A stretch of DNA of 59,657 nucleotides from Sporisorium sorghi (taxonomy: Eukaryota > Basidiomycota > Ustilaginomycetes > Ustilaginales > Ustilaginaceae), in assembly GCA_023212695.1 (NCBI GenBank), contig JALCCG010000125.1, positions 1 to 59,657 on the forward strand, written 5' to 3'. Numbering within the stretch: the first letter of the stretch is position 1; every line of letters begins with the position of its first letter. Positions 9,587-17,835 of the stretch are shown here, piece after piece. The notes beneath the pieces are model-generated. The model did not search any database. It was not told the DNA's origin and worked only from the letters and a program-made list of their open reading frames with translations. Made by a program: the position numbers and the translations under genes.

Positions 9587-10096
9587 ATGAAAAAATTGAA
9601 AAAACCTCTAAAAATCACTCTAATCGTTTCTATCATCTTGAATGTTTTATTGTCTGCTGTATTTCTATATCCATATACACATCATAAAAACAAGTATGGA
9701 ATCGGAGATCCCAACTCGTACAGAATTTTTATCCACGGGCTTGAGTATTTCAGTCAAACGATGGGTGAGGTCGTAGAAACAAATGGAAAAGTTGAAAATA
9801 TGAATCTGTTGATTAACGCAGATGAAAGGCTTAACTTATCCATTCATTCGTTTATACGATTTGAGAATTCTATGGCTTCAACCAAGATGCACTCGCATAG
9901 CATAGAACTATTTTTATCTTATATCGACGAGGCAATGTTTGAACGGATGTCTGCATTTAATTTAGAAGATTATGATATTAGCACGTTTGAAGACTTGAAA
10001 AACCGAACAGATGAATTGCTCCGTCTTTTGCCTGATGCCTATAATCCTCAAGATCAAAAACGATTCATTGAAACCATAAACGATATTATTCTATAA
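9587..10096 (+). CDS. Membrane-anchored protein of unknown function
   Basis: A 169-residue protein with one N-terminal membrane anchor (about residues 8-27, after a Lys-rich start) and a helical, acidic outer domain. I do not recognise a family. Codon use is clearly richer in A and T than in neighbouring genes, which suggests recent arrival. ATG 9587 starts MKKLKKPLKI; a TTG at 9578 is also in frame. Neither start has a good ribosome-binding site, so the start is uncertain. It converges on the nucleotidyltransferase gene with only 18 bases between. Confidence 0.6.
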   Translation: MKKLKKPLKITLIVSIILNVLLSAVFLYPYTHHKNKYGIGDPNSYRIFIHGLEYFSQTMGEVVETNGKVENMNLLINADERLNLSIHSFIRFENSMASTKMHSHSIELFLSYIDEAMFERMSAFNLEDYDISTFEDLKNRTDELLRLLPDAYNPQDQKRFIETINDIIL

Positions 10097-10114
10097 GGTT
10101 TGCGTATCCCTTGT

Positions 10115-10879
10115 CTATTCCAGCGACTCATAAATTTGAGCGAGCATATCGCTCGCAAACGACATGAGTTCATCCGGTGCGGAATCCGCAGCATTACGGG
10201 CACCGCCGCTATATTGAGCTAAAGCGCGCTGAATCAAGGGACGATACTTGGAGGCGAGTGTGTGCAGGCCCCATTCACCGCCTTCTTTTTTGGAGGACAC
10301 CACGCCCTCCTTCAGATAGTACAGCACTCGGCACAGGTTCAGCGTATAGTACATGGGTGAGTCGGTGATGTCCTGCACCGCGCCTTCCACATCCTGTACA
10401 ATCGCCTGGATGTAATACTGCCGGTCGATAAGATCAAAGACTTCTCGAACCGGTTTCCCGTACAAAGCAATGCCGCGATGATAGATCACGGTGTAATGAG
10501 CGGCCAAGTCAACGTCCTCGAATCCACCACAAACATATTCGTTGTCGGTCAGGTACCTCTCGCGATGAAAGGCGGAATAGTGGAATTCGAACGGGGGCGG
10601 ATACACGAAATTCTGCAGGCTGGATTCCAGAACAAGGCTAAGCTCCAATCCCTGCTGATTGGGCATGGTATCGTGTAAATCAATGATGTTCTTGGCAAGC
10701 CGTCTCATCTGCTCCCGGGTCAGCTTGTCCTGTACCACGAGCAGCAGATCCACATCGCTGGTGTCCGGGTTGAAACATCCCATTGCCAATGACCCATGCA
10801 AATATATGCCGACCAGATTGCCACCAAGCTCCTCTTTAAATAATTCTACAACACGATTCAAAACCAAGGGTGTGTCCAA
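10115..10879 (-). CDS. Aminoglycoside adenylyltransferase-like nucleotidyltransferase
   Basis: A 254-residue protein with an N-terminal nucleotidyltransferase motif (GSLAMG, then DVDLLLVV, the metal-binding Asp pair) and a helical C-terminal half like the AadA/ANT(3'')/ANT(9) family (DUF4111). Members transfer AMP to streptomycin- or spectinomycin-type drugs, but chromosomal Paenibacillus homologues are not proven resistance genes. I chose TTG 10877-10879 because AAAGGTGG lies 8 bases upstream; a GTG at 10889-10891 would overlap that site. It stands alone, with no mobile-element signs. Confidence 0.75.
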   Translation of the reverse strand: MDTPLVLNRVVELFKEELGGNLVGIYLHGSLAMGCFNPDTSDVDLLLVVQDKLTREQMRRLAKNIIDLHDTMPNQQGLELSLVLESSLQNFVYPPPFEFHYSAFHRERYLTDNEYVCGGFEDVDLAAHYTVIYHRGIALYGKPVREVFDLIDRQYYIQAIVQDVEGAVQDITDSPMYYTLNLCRVLYYLKEGVVSSKKEGGEWGLHTLASKYRPLIQRALAQYSGGARNAADSAPDELMSFASDMLAQIYESLE

Positions 10880-11068
10880 CTTGATGCCCACCTTTAACTT
10901 ATGTGATATTCATCCATTATGTTTGGGGATTATTTCCTTGTCAATTGGCGGCGTTGGCTGCAGCCGTTTACGCCAGTAATTGGGGCAGACTGCACCTGGC
11001 AAGCAGGGGAATTGTACCTGTGCATCGAAGTGAACAGTGGACTACTTATTTGGTGAAAGGACGGAGTT

Positions 11069-11770
11069 ATGGCTACATTGAATCAGGACCAACCCGGCGC
11101 TGTCGAGGTATATGCAATCAAGAATTCGGACCATATCCGTGATGAGACGTTCCGAGCCTTATTCCTGACGTTGTCACCCGAAAGGCAGGACTACGTATCC
11201 AAATTCAGAAGGGTGGGCGATTACCACCGCTCAGTGCTTGGAGATGCCATGGTCCACCGGGTTCTTCGGGAGAAGCTGGGGCAAGGTCGAAATCACATAG
11301 AAATCATAAGAAATACATATGGCAAGCCGTTCCTGAAGGATTATGAGAACCTGCATTTTAATATCTCGCATTCAGGGCATTGGATTGTGTGCGCCGTCAG
11401 CCATGAGCCCGTCGGGATCGACGTGGAGAAGATGGAGGCCATCGATATGGATATCGCCAAGCGCTTTTTCCATAAAACCGAGTTTCACGCACTGTTAGAC
11501 CGTGATCCGTCGGCGCGGCTTTCTCACTTCTTTGATCTTTGGACGTTAAAGGAAAGTTATATTAAGGCAGTGGGCAAGGGGCTGCACCTGCCGCTGGATT
11601 CTTTTGCATTGGAATTGAAGGAGGGCAAGTGGGCACCTGTTGTTGGGGAGAGTGGAGAGACGTATTCTTTTAAACAGTATGCACTGGAAGAAGGCTACAA
11701 GCTGTCGGTATGCAGTACCTGCCAGCATTTCCCCGAACGAATCCGGTTCGTAACGGCTGAGGAGTTGTGA
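11069..11770 (+). CDS. 4'-phosphopantetheinyl transferase, Sfp type
   Basis: A 233-residue enzyme that loads the phosphopantetheine arm of coenzyme A onto carrier proteins of fatty-acid, polyketide or non-ribosomal peptide synthases. Visible motifs: GIDVE with magnesium ligands Asp118 and Glu120, and WTLKESYIKAVGKGL with Glu162 and Lys166. Length and the two-lobed layout match Sfp rather than the shorter AcpS. ATG 11069 has GGACGGAG upstream. There is no synthase nearby, so it probably serves carrier proteins across the genome. It ends at a terminator shared with the convergent oxidoreductase. Confidence 0.9.
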   Translation: MATLNQDQPGAVEVYAIKNSDHIRDETFRALFLTLSPERQDYVSKFRRVGDYHRSVLGDAMVHRVLREKLGQGRNHIEIIRNTYGKPFLKDYENLHFNISHSGHWIVCAVSHEPVGIDVEKMEAIDMDIAKRFFHKTEFHALLDRDPSARLSHFFDLWTLKESYIKAVGKGLHLPLDSFALELKEGKWAPVVGESGETYSFKQYALEEGYKLSVCSTCQHFPERIRFVTAEEL

Positions 11771-11780
11771 ATAGTCAGGA

Positions 11781-11821
11781 AAAAAACCAGCCCGGGGGAT
11801 GGCCCCTGAGCTGGTTTTTTG
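11781..11821. terminator. Bidirectional terminator
   Basis: AAAAACCAGC pairs with GCTGGTTTTT around an inner CCGGGGG/CCCCTGA helix. A-run on one side and T-run on the other let it serve both converging genes. Confidence 0.85.
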
Positions 11822-11841
11822 GCGTTTCTGTTATGAATGGA

Positions 11842-13416
11842 TCAGACCGGGCGCAGTGCCGGCCACGCAAGCTCAATCCCTGCACTGACCAGCCTTTGCT
11901 GGAAGGTGGCCAGTCTTTCTGCATCGTTTCGCACGTCTGTCGGCAGGATGTCTTGATCCAGACAGTAGCTGATGCAATAACCGGCGGCTTCGCCGATGTT
12001 CCATTCTACGGGATGCAATCGGTAACAGCCATTGGTGATATGGGTTACACCGATGTTCTTGCTTGCAGCCAGCACATTCTTCATCCGTTTCGGGATTAAG
12101 CTGCCCAGCGGAATCTGGAATGGCAGGGAAGAGATATCGATGTAAGGGCGCTCTCCGGTGCTCGGGTGTAAGTCGATCCGATAACAGCCGATGCCGACCG
12201 AATCCTGGAACGTCTCGGCAACGCCGTCCGGCCGCGATTCAGTTGCCACATGCTGTTCCAGTACCGTAAACTCGGCTTGAATTCTTCTGGATTCACGGAT
12301 ATAAGGATACATGGCCATTCCGTCTTCCGTACCCACAACATCCGGCCGCAGGCGCAGCCCGGGGTAGCCCTGCCCGCCATCCGGCCGCGGCACCTCGGTT
12401 TGCAGCCAATACAGCAGGGACAGGCTCAGCTGCTTGGCCTGATACATACGATGGTCCGCGTCTTCCTTCGGTACATCGATAATGGAGCCCAGCCAATAGT
12501 CGTTTTGCGGCCAGTTTACCAGAGAAACCGGGCCTTCAAACGTGCCTTCGGCAAAATGCTTCGGGTCCAGAATTTGCCGGTATTGAAAGAGAGGGAATTT
12601 GCCATGGCCCGGAAAAATCTCATACTCAATCGGCTCATTTGTGGAAGGCTTGACGGCGGTCAGGCTTAACAGCTTATCCGGCCAGAAATCGGGCTTGTAA
12701 TCGCGCCAAAAATCATACAGCTCCGGCTTCTCAATCGTATGGTCCTCGCCCTCCAGATAATCCACGGCAAAACAATACGTGAAGCCCTGCATGTCCTGCG
12801 GCAGCGGCTCCCCATCGACGGCATGCGGTTCGCCTGTCTGGGATTTGGACTCCGCTCCGGTAACATATTCGATACCCGCCAGCGGCAGCAGGTCCCCGAG
12901 CTCGGTGGCATCCACGAAGTACGGGGCCTGGAGCAGGATTTGATCCTGGGTCTCAAGATGTTGAACGGTTACGCTGTTCACGTGATCCCCGCTAACGTCG
13001 GCAGACACCGCCGCATATCGATACAGGATCGTGAGCCGCCCGCTGTGAATATAGGGGGCCAGCATTTGTTGCAGCACAGCTAATGCGGTCCGGGGCTCAT
13101 GGCACAACCGGCTGACAATGCCGCTGCCGGGGTTTAGCTGTACATTGGATCTTGCTTTGGGAGTCATGGGGAAATGATCGCGATAGTACTGGCGGACGCC
13201 TTCGCGGAACTGCCTGTAGCTGCGCGTGCAGCCAAACGATTCAATCCATGGATGCTCGTCGGGCGGAACCGCCTGGCTTGTCAGCTGTCCTCCGATCCAG
13301 GCGGTCTCCTCCGTCATGATGACGGTTTTTCCTGATTTCGCAGCGGCGAGCGCGGCAGCTGTTCCACCTGTCCCGCCGCCGAGAATGACGATATCGGCCT
13401 GCATTTGTTGTGTCAT
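11842..13416 (-). CDS. FAD-dependent oxidoreductase (FAD_oxidored family)
   Basis: A 524-residue protein. The N-terminal Rossmann motif is VILGGGTGGTAAALAAAKSG, followed by the family-typical WIGGQLTSQ and a later GDLLPLAG-type segment. Such proteins are common next to carbohydrate-utilisation genes in Paenibacillus, but the substrate is unknown. ATG 13416 follows GGAG by 9 bases. It lies downstream of the AraC regulator gene on the same strand with a 156-base gap, so it may be in the same transcript. Its part in the sugar locus is inferred from position only. Confidence 0.85.
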   Translation of the reverse strand: MTQQMQADIVILGGGTGGTAAALAAAKSGKTVIMTEETAWIGGQLTSQAVPPDEHPWIESFGCTRSYRQFREGVRQYYRDHFPMTPKARSNVQLNPGSGIVSRLCHEPRTALAVLQQMLAPYIHSGRLTILYRYAAVSADVSGDHVNSVTVQHLETQDQILLQAPYFVDATELGDLLPLAGIEYVTGAESKSQTGEPHAVDGEPLPQDMQGFTYCFAVDYLEGEDHTIEKPELYDFWRDYKPDFWPDKLLSLTAVKPSTNEPIEYEIFPGHGKFPLFQYRQILDPKHFAEGTFEGPVSLVNWPQNDYWLGSIIDVPKEDADHRMYQAKQLSLSLLYWLQTEVPRPDGGQGYPGLRLRPDVVGTEDGMAMYPYIRESRRIQAEFTVLEQHVATESRPDGVAETFQDSVGIGCYRIDLHPSTGERPYIDISSLPFQIPLGSLIPKRMKNVLAASKNIGVTHITNGCYRLHPVEWNIGEAAGYCISYCLDQDILPTDVRNDAERLATFQQRLVSAGIELAWPALRPV

Positions 13417-13572
13417 TACACAGATTCTCCTTTGGGGATGGTTTAGAGTGATTCAGTGATCCACATGATCAGAACAAAAAAAATGACTATTCTAATTGTA
13501 GGTTCTCTACCCAAGGAAAAGTACGGGACACAGGTGACCTTTTTTGGTAATTTGATGCGGTATTGCTGCGGT

Positions 13573-15885
13573 TTAAGGCGCGGCTCTGTACTTGCTGCGA
13601 TATTGTCCGGGCGTCATTCCCTCCAGCTTGCGGAAGGAGCGGATAAAATTCTGCGAATTGTTGTAACTCAGCTTTTCGGCGATATCCTTAATCGGCATAT
13701 CCGTTTCGACAAGCCACTTCTTGGACATTTTGAAGCGGTATTGGGACAGGTATTCACTGAAGGACATGTTGGTTTCTTTTTTAAATACACTGCTTAGATA
13801 GAAATTGTTGTAGTGCAGGCGTGACGCGCATTCCTCAAGCGTAATATTACGGTCAAATTCATTGCGGATCATCTCAATCATCTGCTCCGACAGATTCTGA
13901 TATTGGGAGTCTTGGCGATCCCGGAATACACTCACCATCGGCCGGATAATACGGGATTTGAACCAGTTCTCGATATCGGGGTTGGTATAGAGCCGAAGGA
14001 GCTCCTCCACCAGGGAGCTGTCCCGGATTTCAAGCTGCTCCAGCATGATCCCGTTCTCTTGCATCACAATCATCAGATCATTCAACAGCCGGATGAGTGA
14101 GATTTGGTAATCATGGGGCGTCCGATCCTTGCGAAATACTTCATCCAGCCACTGCTTCAGCAGCTCTATGGCCCGTTCCTCGTCAGCCAGCTTAATGGCA
14201 TCAATCAGCTCGTTCTCAAGCTGCATCGGATAGAAATAGACCCGCGTATGCTTGCCGGAGTTGAGACTGAAATAGGGAATGATGACGCCGGTGCCGAGCT
14301 TGATGCGGTGCTTGAGCGCTTCGAGCCCTTCCTGATAAGCGCGTGATGTTTTGGATAAGCTCTCATATGGCAAACTGATGCCGATGCTGACTTCAAGATC
14401 CAGGACATGGCGGGTCGTCTTCTGAATCTCTTCAGATAACGTATAGAGATCATCATTGAATTCCTCCAGGGAAATCCCGCCCCGTCCGATCAGTGTAACC
14501 TGCGTTAGGTCAATAATGACGGACGGCAGCCGATGGGCGGAGGGGATCATCTCCTCAATAATATTGTTGATGGCAAACAGCAGCAGATCGGAATCCTTGC
14601 GTTCATAACGCGTTTCATCCAGCATGTCGATCTGAAGGGTAAACACCGCCAGGTGTTCCCAAGCGGATACTTGCTCCTCGAAGCCGAACAATTCGATTTG
14701 TTCCATCACTTCCGGGGGACTGATTTTTCCAAGGAACAGTTTATGGAGGAAAAAGGTGCGCAGCTGCTGGCTGGTCTGCCGCAGCTCGCTGCGGAGCTTG
14801 GTGTTCGAATTGAACATATCCCGGATATGCTCATCGATGACTTGCAGCTCGCTCTTTTTATTCGCTTGAATTTCCGGCAGGCGCTCTACGATATGTTGGA
14901 AGATGCGGCGGATGGGCGTGTACATCTTACGGGTACCGAGCCATACCAGCAGAACGCTAAGGCCGATCATCAGCAGGCAGATATACAGTGTAAACCAGCC
15001 GATGGAGCGGGACTCCTTGGTAATGGCGGACATTTCGGTGAAGGAGGCATACAGCCAGCCGTTAAAATCGGACCGTACATAGGTAACCGACACCGGCTTG
15101 TTATGTATCTTCGTTTCGAATTGCCCCGACTTGCTGTCAAAATGGTTCAGCGCCTCCTTCGCATACCCGTTATCCGTCAGGTACTGACCAAGCTTCGCTT
15201 GCTCGGGATGCACGATAATCCGGTAGTCATGGTCCAGTACCATCACCTCACGGGAATCGGAAGGGCTGTCCATCATCGCGGCGAGACTGCAGCTCGGAAT
15301 GGTGGCAAGTGCGACTCCCCGGGCGATGGAGGCGGAGAGCGGCATTTTCTTAACAAGCGCAATGGTGTAAGGGCAGGCATAACTGAGCGTATCGCTGGAG
15401 CCCAGGGATTCCGTATCCAGCATCACCCAGTTGGAATTCCCCTGAAGCTCCATCAGTGTCAAGAGTTTATTTTTGGAAGCGTATTCATTAAATGGGTACA
15501 TGCCCCGATTGTTGATCAGCCAGTTCGTGGTTGTATTCGCGAGAATGACATCCGTTACTTTAGTTTCAGGAGACTGCAGCAGGCTCATTTCTTCTCTCAG
15601 CTTGTTATACAATTGAAAGTCATAGTAGGACAGCGGCCGATACAGCGCACTTTGCAGAATGTTGGAATTAATCACGTAATTAAGTGTATAGTCCACCGTC
15701 CGCAGCACCTGCTCCAGATTGCTGTTCGTTTGATTCATAATCTGAATATTGCTGCCGTTTACATGGTTTTGCACAGAGGTTGATGATTTCATGAACGAGA
15801 AGAAGCCGAGGGCTGCAAGAGGGAGGATGCTGATGACACAGCCGAACAGGACCATTTTAGAATAAAAGCTACTTTTTGGATGCAA
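13573..15885 (-). CDS. Membrane-bound AraC-family regulator
   Basis: A 770-residue protein: TM span (about 11-33), a roughly 260-residue extracellular sensor, second TM span (about 295-317), a cytoplasmic linker, and a C-terminal double helix-turn-helix of AraC type (about 665-770). This is the layout Paenibacillus uses beside sugar ABC operons, where the outer domain is thought to sense the sugar or its receptor. TTG 15883-15885 is chosen because GGAAGGTG stands 7 bases upstream; the ATG at 15901 overlaps that site. It is divergent from the receptor operon and is its likely activator. Confidence 0.9.
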   Translation of the reverse strand: MHPKSSFYSKMVLFGCVISILPLAALGFFSFMKSSTSVQNHVNGSNIQIMNQTNSNLEQVLRTVDYTLNYVINSNILQSALYRPLSYYDFQLYNKLREEMSLLQSPETKVTDVILANTTTNWLINNRGMYPFNEYASKNKLLTLMELQGNSNWVMLDTESLGSSDTLSYACPYTIALVKKMPLSASIARGVALATIPSCSLAAMMDSPSDSREVMVLDHDYRIIVHPEQAKLGQYLTDNGYAKEALNHFDSKSGQFETKIHNKPVSVTYVRSDFNGWLYASFTEMSAITKESRSIGWFTLYICLLMIGLSVLLVWLGTRKMYTPIRRIFQHIVERLPEIQANKKSELQVIDEHIRDMFNSNTKLRSELRQTSQQLRTFFLHKLFLGKISPPEVMEQIELFGFEEQVSAWEHLAVFTLQIDMLDETRYERKDSDLLLFAINNIIEEMIPSAHRLPSVIIDLTQVTLIGRGGISLEEFNDDLYTLSEEIQKTTRHVLDLEVSIGISLPYESLSKTSRAYQEGLEALKHRIKLGTGVIIPYFSLNSGKHTRVYFYPMQLENELIDAIKLADEERAIELLKQWLDEVFRKDRTPHDYQISLIRLLNDLMIVMQENGIMLEQLEIRDSSLVEELLRLYTNPDIENWFKSRIIRPMVSVFRDRQDSQYQNLSEQMIEMIRNEFDRNITLEECASRLHYNNFYLSSVFKKETNMSFSEYLSQYRFKMSKKWLVETDMPIKDIAEKLSYNNSQNFIRSFRKLEGMTPGQYRSKYRAAP

Positions 15886-15915
15886 TAGGTTACACCTTCC
15901 CATTTTACAAAGTGT

Positions 15916-15980
15916 ATAATCATTGTATGGGCAACCCTGGTTTCATTCAATAATCATTTCGAAATGAATAATCACTGTAT
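15916..15980. promoter_or_regulatory. Repeated 13-base element in the AraC/receptor intergenic region
   Basis: ATAATCATTGTAT (15916-15928) recurs as ATAATCACTGTAT (15968-15980), 52 bp apart, about five helical turns. A third partial copy, ATAATCATT, sits at 15950-15958. AraC-type regulators bind direct repeats, so these are candidate sites for the divergently encoded regulator. Confidence 0.45.
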
Positions 15981-16019
15981 TTGATCATCATGGGCTTATC
16001 ATGTAAAAAGATGTACATA

Positions 16020-16028
16020 TGGTATGAT
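16020..16028 (+). promoter_or_regulatory. Possible extended -10 promoter for receptor operon
   Basis: TGGTATGAT fits an extended -10 (TG-N-TATGAT) with no good -35, which is usual for activator-dependent promoters. It lies about 57 bases ahead of the first receptor gene. Confidence 0.35.
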
Positions 16029-16084
16029 CATCCCATTCATATGGGAATTGCAAGAAGCATGGTGGGAACGGAGGTAGAACGGAA

Positions 16085-17617
16085 GTGATGACCCGTCTGT
16101 CAAACTATGTATTTCTTACGCTGGCTGTCCTTATTGTCTCTGCTGCTTGCCTCAGCATGGCCAGATCCTCAGGCGAGGATGAAGGAAGTACGTCTTCTGG
16201 TCGATTAACCAGCATCTCTATTATGGCCAACCTGCACACCGCACAGGTTCCATCCGACTGGATTGAGAAATGGCTTGAGGAACGAACGGGCACTCAGCTG
16301 GACATTCAGTGGGTTCCGGACGGCAGCTATGACCAGAAGGTATATGCTTCGCTTGCAACAGGGACGCTGCCGCAGGCGCTGTATTTAAAAAATGCCGCAT
16401 CCTTGTCCTATTTCAGAGATGAGATTCGGAGCGGGCTGTTCTGGGAGATCGGACCGCTGCTTGCGGACTATCCGAATCTAAAGAACCTGAAACCGGAGGT
16501 TCTGAACAATACCTCCATTGACGGTAAACTGTACAGCCTGTATCAGGAGCGCGCTTTAGCCCGTCAAGGCATCATTTACCGTAAGGATTGGGCAGACCGA
16601 CTCGGGCTTTCGGCACCGGAAACGCTGGATGAGCTGTACGAAATGCTGAAAGGGTTTACATACAATGACCCTGACAACAATGGCGTTGATGATACCATGG
16701 GTTTGGCGGATCGGAATGATCTGATCTACGGGGCATTCAAGACCATCAGCTCCTATTACGGAACGCCGAATAATTGGGGATGGTACCATGATTCATTGCA
16801 GCCCGAGTTTGTGTTCCCGAATTATATGGAGACCATGAAGTTCTTCCGCAAGCTCCATAGTGAAGGACTTATGAACGAGGATTTTCCGATTACCAGTAAA
16901 ACGGATCAGCAGGAGCTGTTTGTTACGGGAAAAGCCGGCGTATATATCGGAGCGATGGGGGACGTGCTGTCTTTGGAATCCAGGCTTCTTGCCCATGATC
17001 CAGCAGCAGAGCTGGATGTGCATAATCGGGTGCTCGGACCGGAAGGGTACGGCATATGGGCCTCGGAGGGATATGGGACGGTGATCTTGTTTCCGAAGTC
17101 CGCCATTGCAACGGAGGAGGAATTGAAGAAAATCCTCTCCTTCTATGATGCGTTAATGAGTCCCGAGCTTGCGAATCTGATTTATTGGGGAATCGAAGGA
17201 ACCCATTACACCGTTCAGAACGGCAAAGCCATGGCGGTGGATGCTTTTGAGCTTAAGGAAAAGGACGTAAAGCCTTACCAGGCCCTGATGGTCGGAGGAT
17301 TCAGCACCATACCGGGCATGCTGCAGCCGGTTAACGCGAATAAGGTCAAGGATAAGGCAGAGCAGCTGATTTATGATAATGAAAGCTTCCTGATCTATGA
17401 TCCGACCGGCCCACTGGAATCTCCGCTGTACAATGAGATCGGAGTCAGATTGAATGAGCATATGCGGGACGCCGCATATCAATTCATGCTCGGCATGATG
17501 GATGAGAAGGGATATGAAGCCGAGATTGATCGCTGGCTTGAAGATGGGGGCAGGCAAATTATCGAGGAATATAATGCGTCTTACCGAAGGACGGTAGGGG
17601 CGTATCTGCATGAGTAA
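16085..17617 (+). CDS. Solute-binding lipoprotein, first of a tandem pair
   Basis: A receptor of about 510 residues. The N-terminal signal ends in the lipobox SAAC, giving a lipidated Cys near residue 21, followed by a short Ser/Gly/Glu tether. It is a clear paralogue of the next gene: the stretches around SIMANLHTA, EIGPLL, RQGIIYRKDWAD and GVYIGAMGDV are nearly the same in both. GTG 16085 and ATG 16088 are both possible behind GGAGG at 16070-16074. A terminator follows, so this copy can be made without the permeases. The substrate is probably the same as, or close to, that of its twin. Confidence 0.88.
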   Translation: MMTRLSNYVFLTLAVLIVSAACLSMARSSGEDEGSTSSGRLTSISIMANLHTAQVPSDWIEKWLEERTGTQLDIQWVPDGSYDQKVYASLATGTLPQALYLKNAASLSYFRDEIRSGLFWEIGPLLADYPNLKNLKPEVLNNTSIDGKLYSLYQERALARQGIIYRKDWADRLGLSAPETLDELYEMLKGFTYNDPDNNGVDDTMGLADRNDLIYGAFKTISSYYGTPNNWGWYHDSLQPEFVFPNYMETMKFFRKLHSEGLMNEDFPITSKTDQQELFVTGKAGVYIGAMGDVLSLESRLLAHDPAAELDVHNRVLGPEGYGIWASEGYGTVILFPKSAIATEEELKKILSFYDALMSPELANLIYWGIEGTHYTVQNGKAMAVDAFELKEKDVKPYQALMVGGFSTIPGMLQPVNANKVKDKAEQLIYDNESFLIYDPTGPLESPLYNEIGVRLNEHMRDAAYQFMLGMMDEKGYEAEIDRWLEDGGRQIIEEYNASYRRTVGAYLHE

Positions 17618-17618
17618 A

Positions 17619-17651
17619 CCGCTGGGGAGCACGTTCCCTGGCGGTTTTTTT
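17619..17651 (+). terminator. Intrinsic terminator between the two receptor genes
   Basis: AAACCGC-TGGGGA pairs with TTCCCT-GGCGGTTT, followed by a long T-run. It isolates the first receptor transcript from the second. Confidence 0.85.
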
Positions 17652-17835
17652 TTGACTTGGCGCGCGAGTGCCATGACAGTGGCAGCATAATCATTAGATT
17701 TGATTTAGGTGGTTCCACATATGAGGCGAGCCCGAAATCGCTACATCCAATCTTGGGATTATATACGTAACGGAGCGCCATAATCTAAGCTGTTACTTGC
17801 CAGGCCCATTCAAATTTTAATACGGAGGTCAGAAG

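Noticed and set aside
10115..10879. Resistance gene on a mobile element
   Set aside because: The gene resembles AadA-type enzymes, but no transposase, integron or direct repeats flank it.
14533..15783. 416-codon open frame opposite the AraC gene
   Set aside because: It lies wholly antisense to a clear regulator, has no ribosome-binding site or family resemblance, and reflects codon bias on the other strand.
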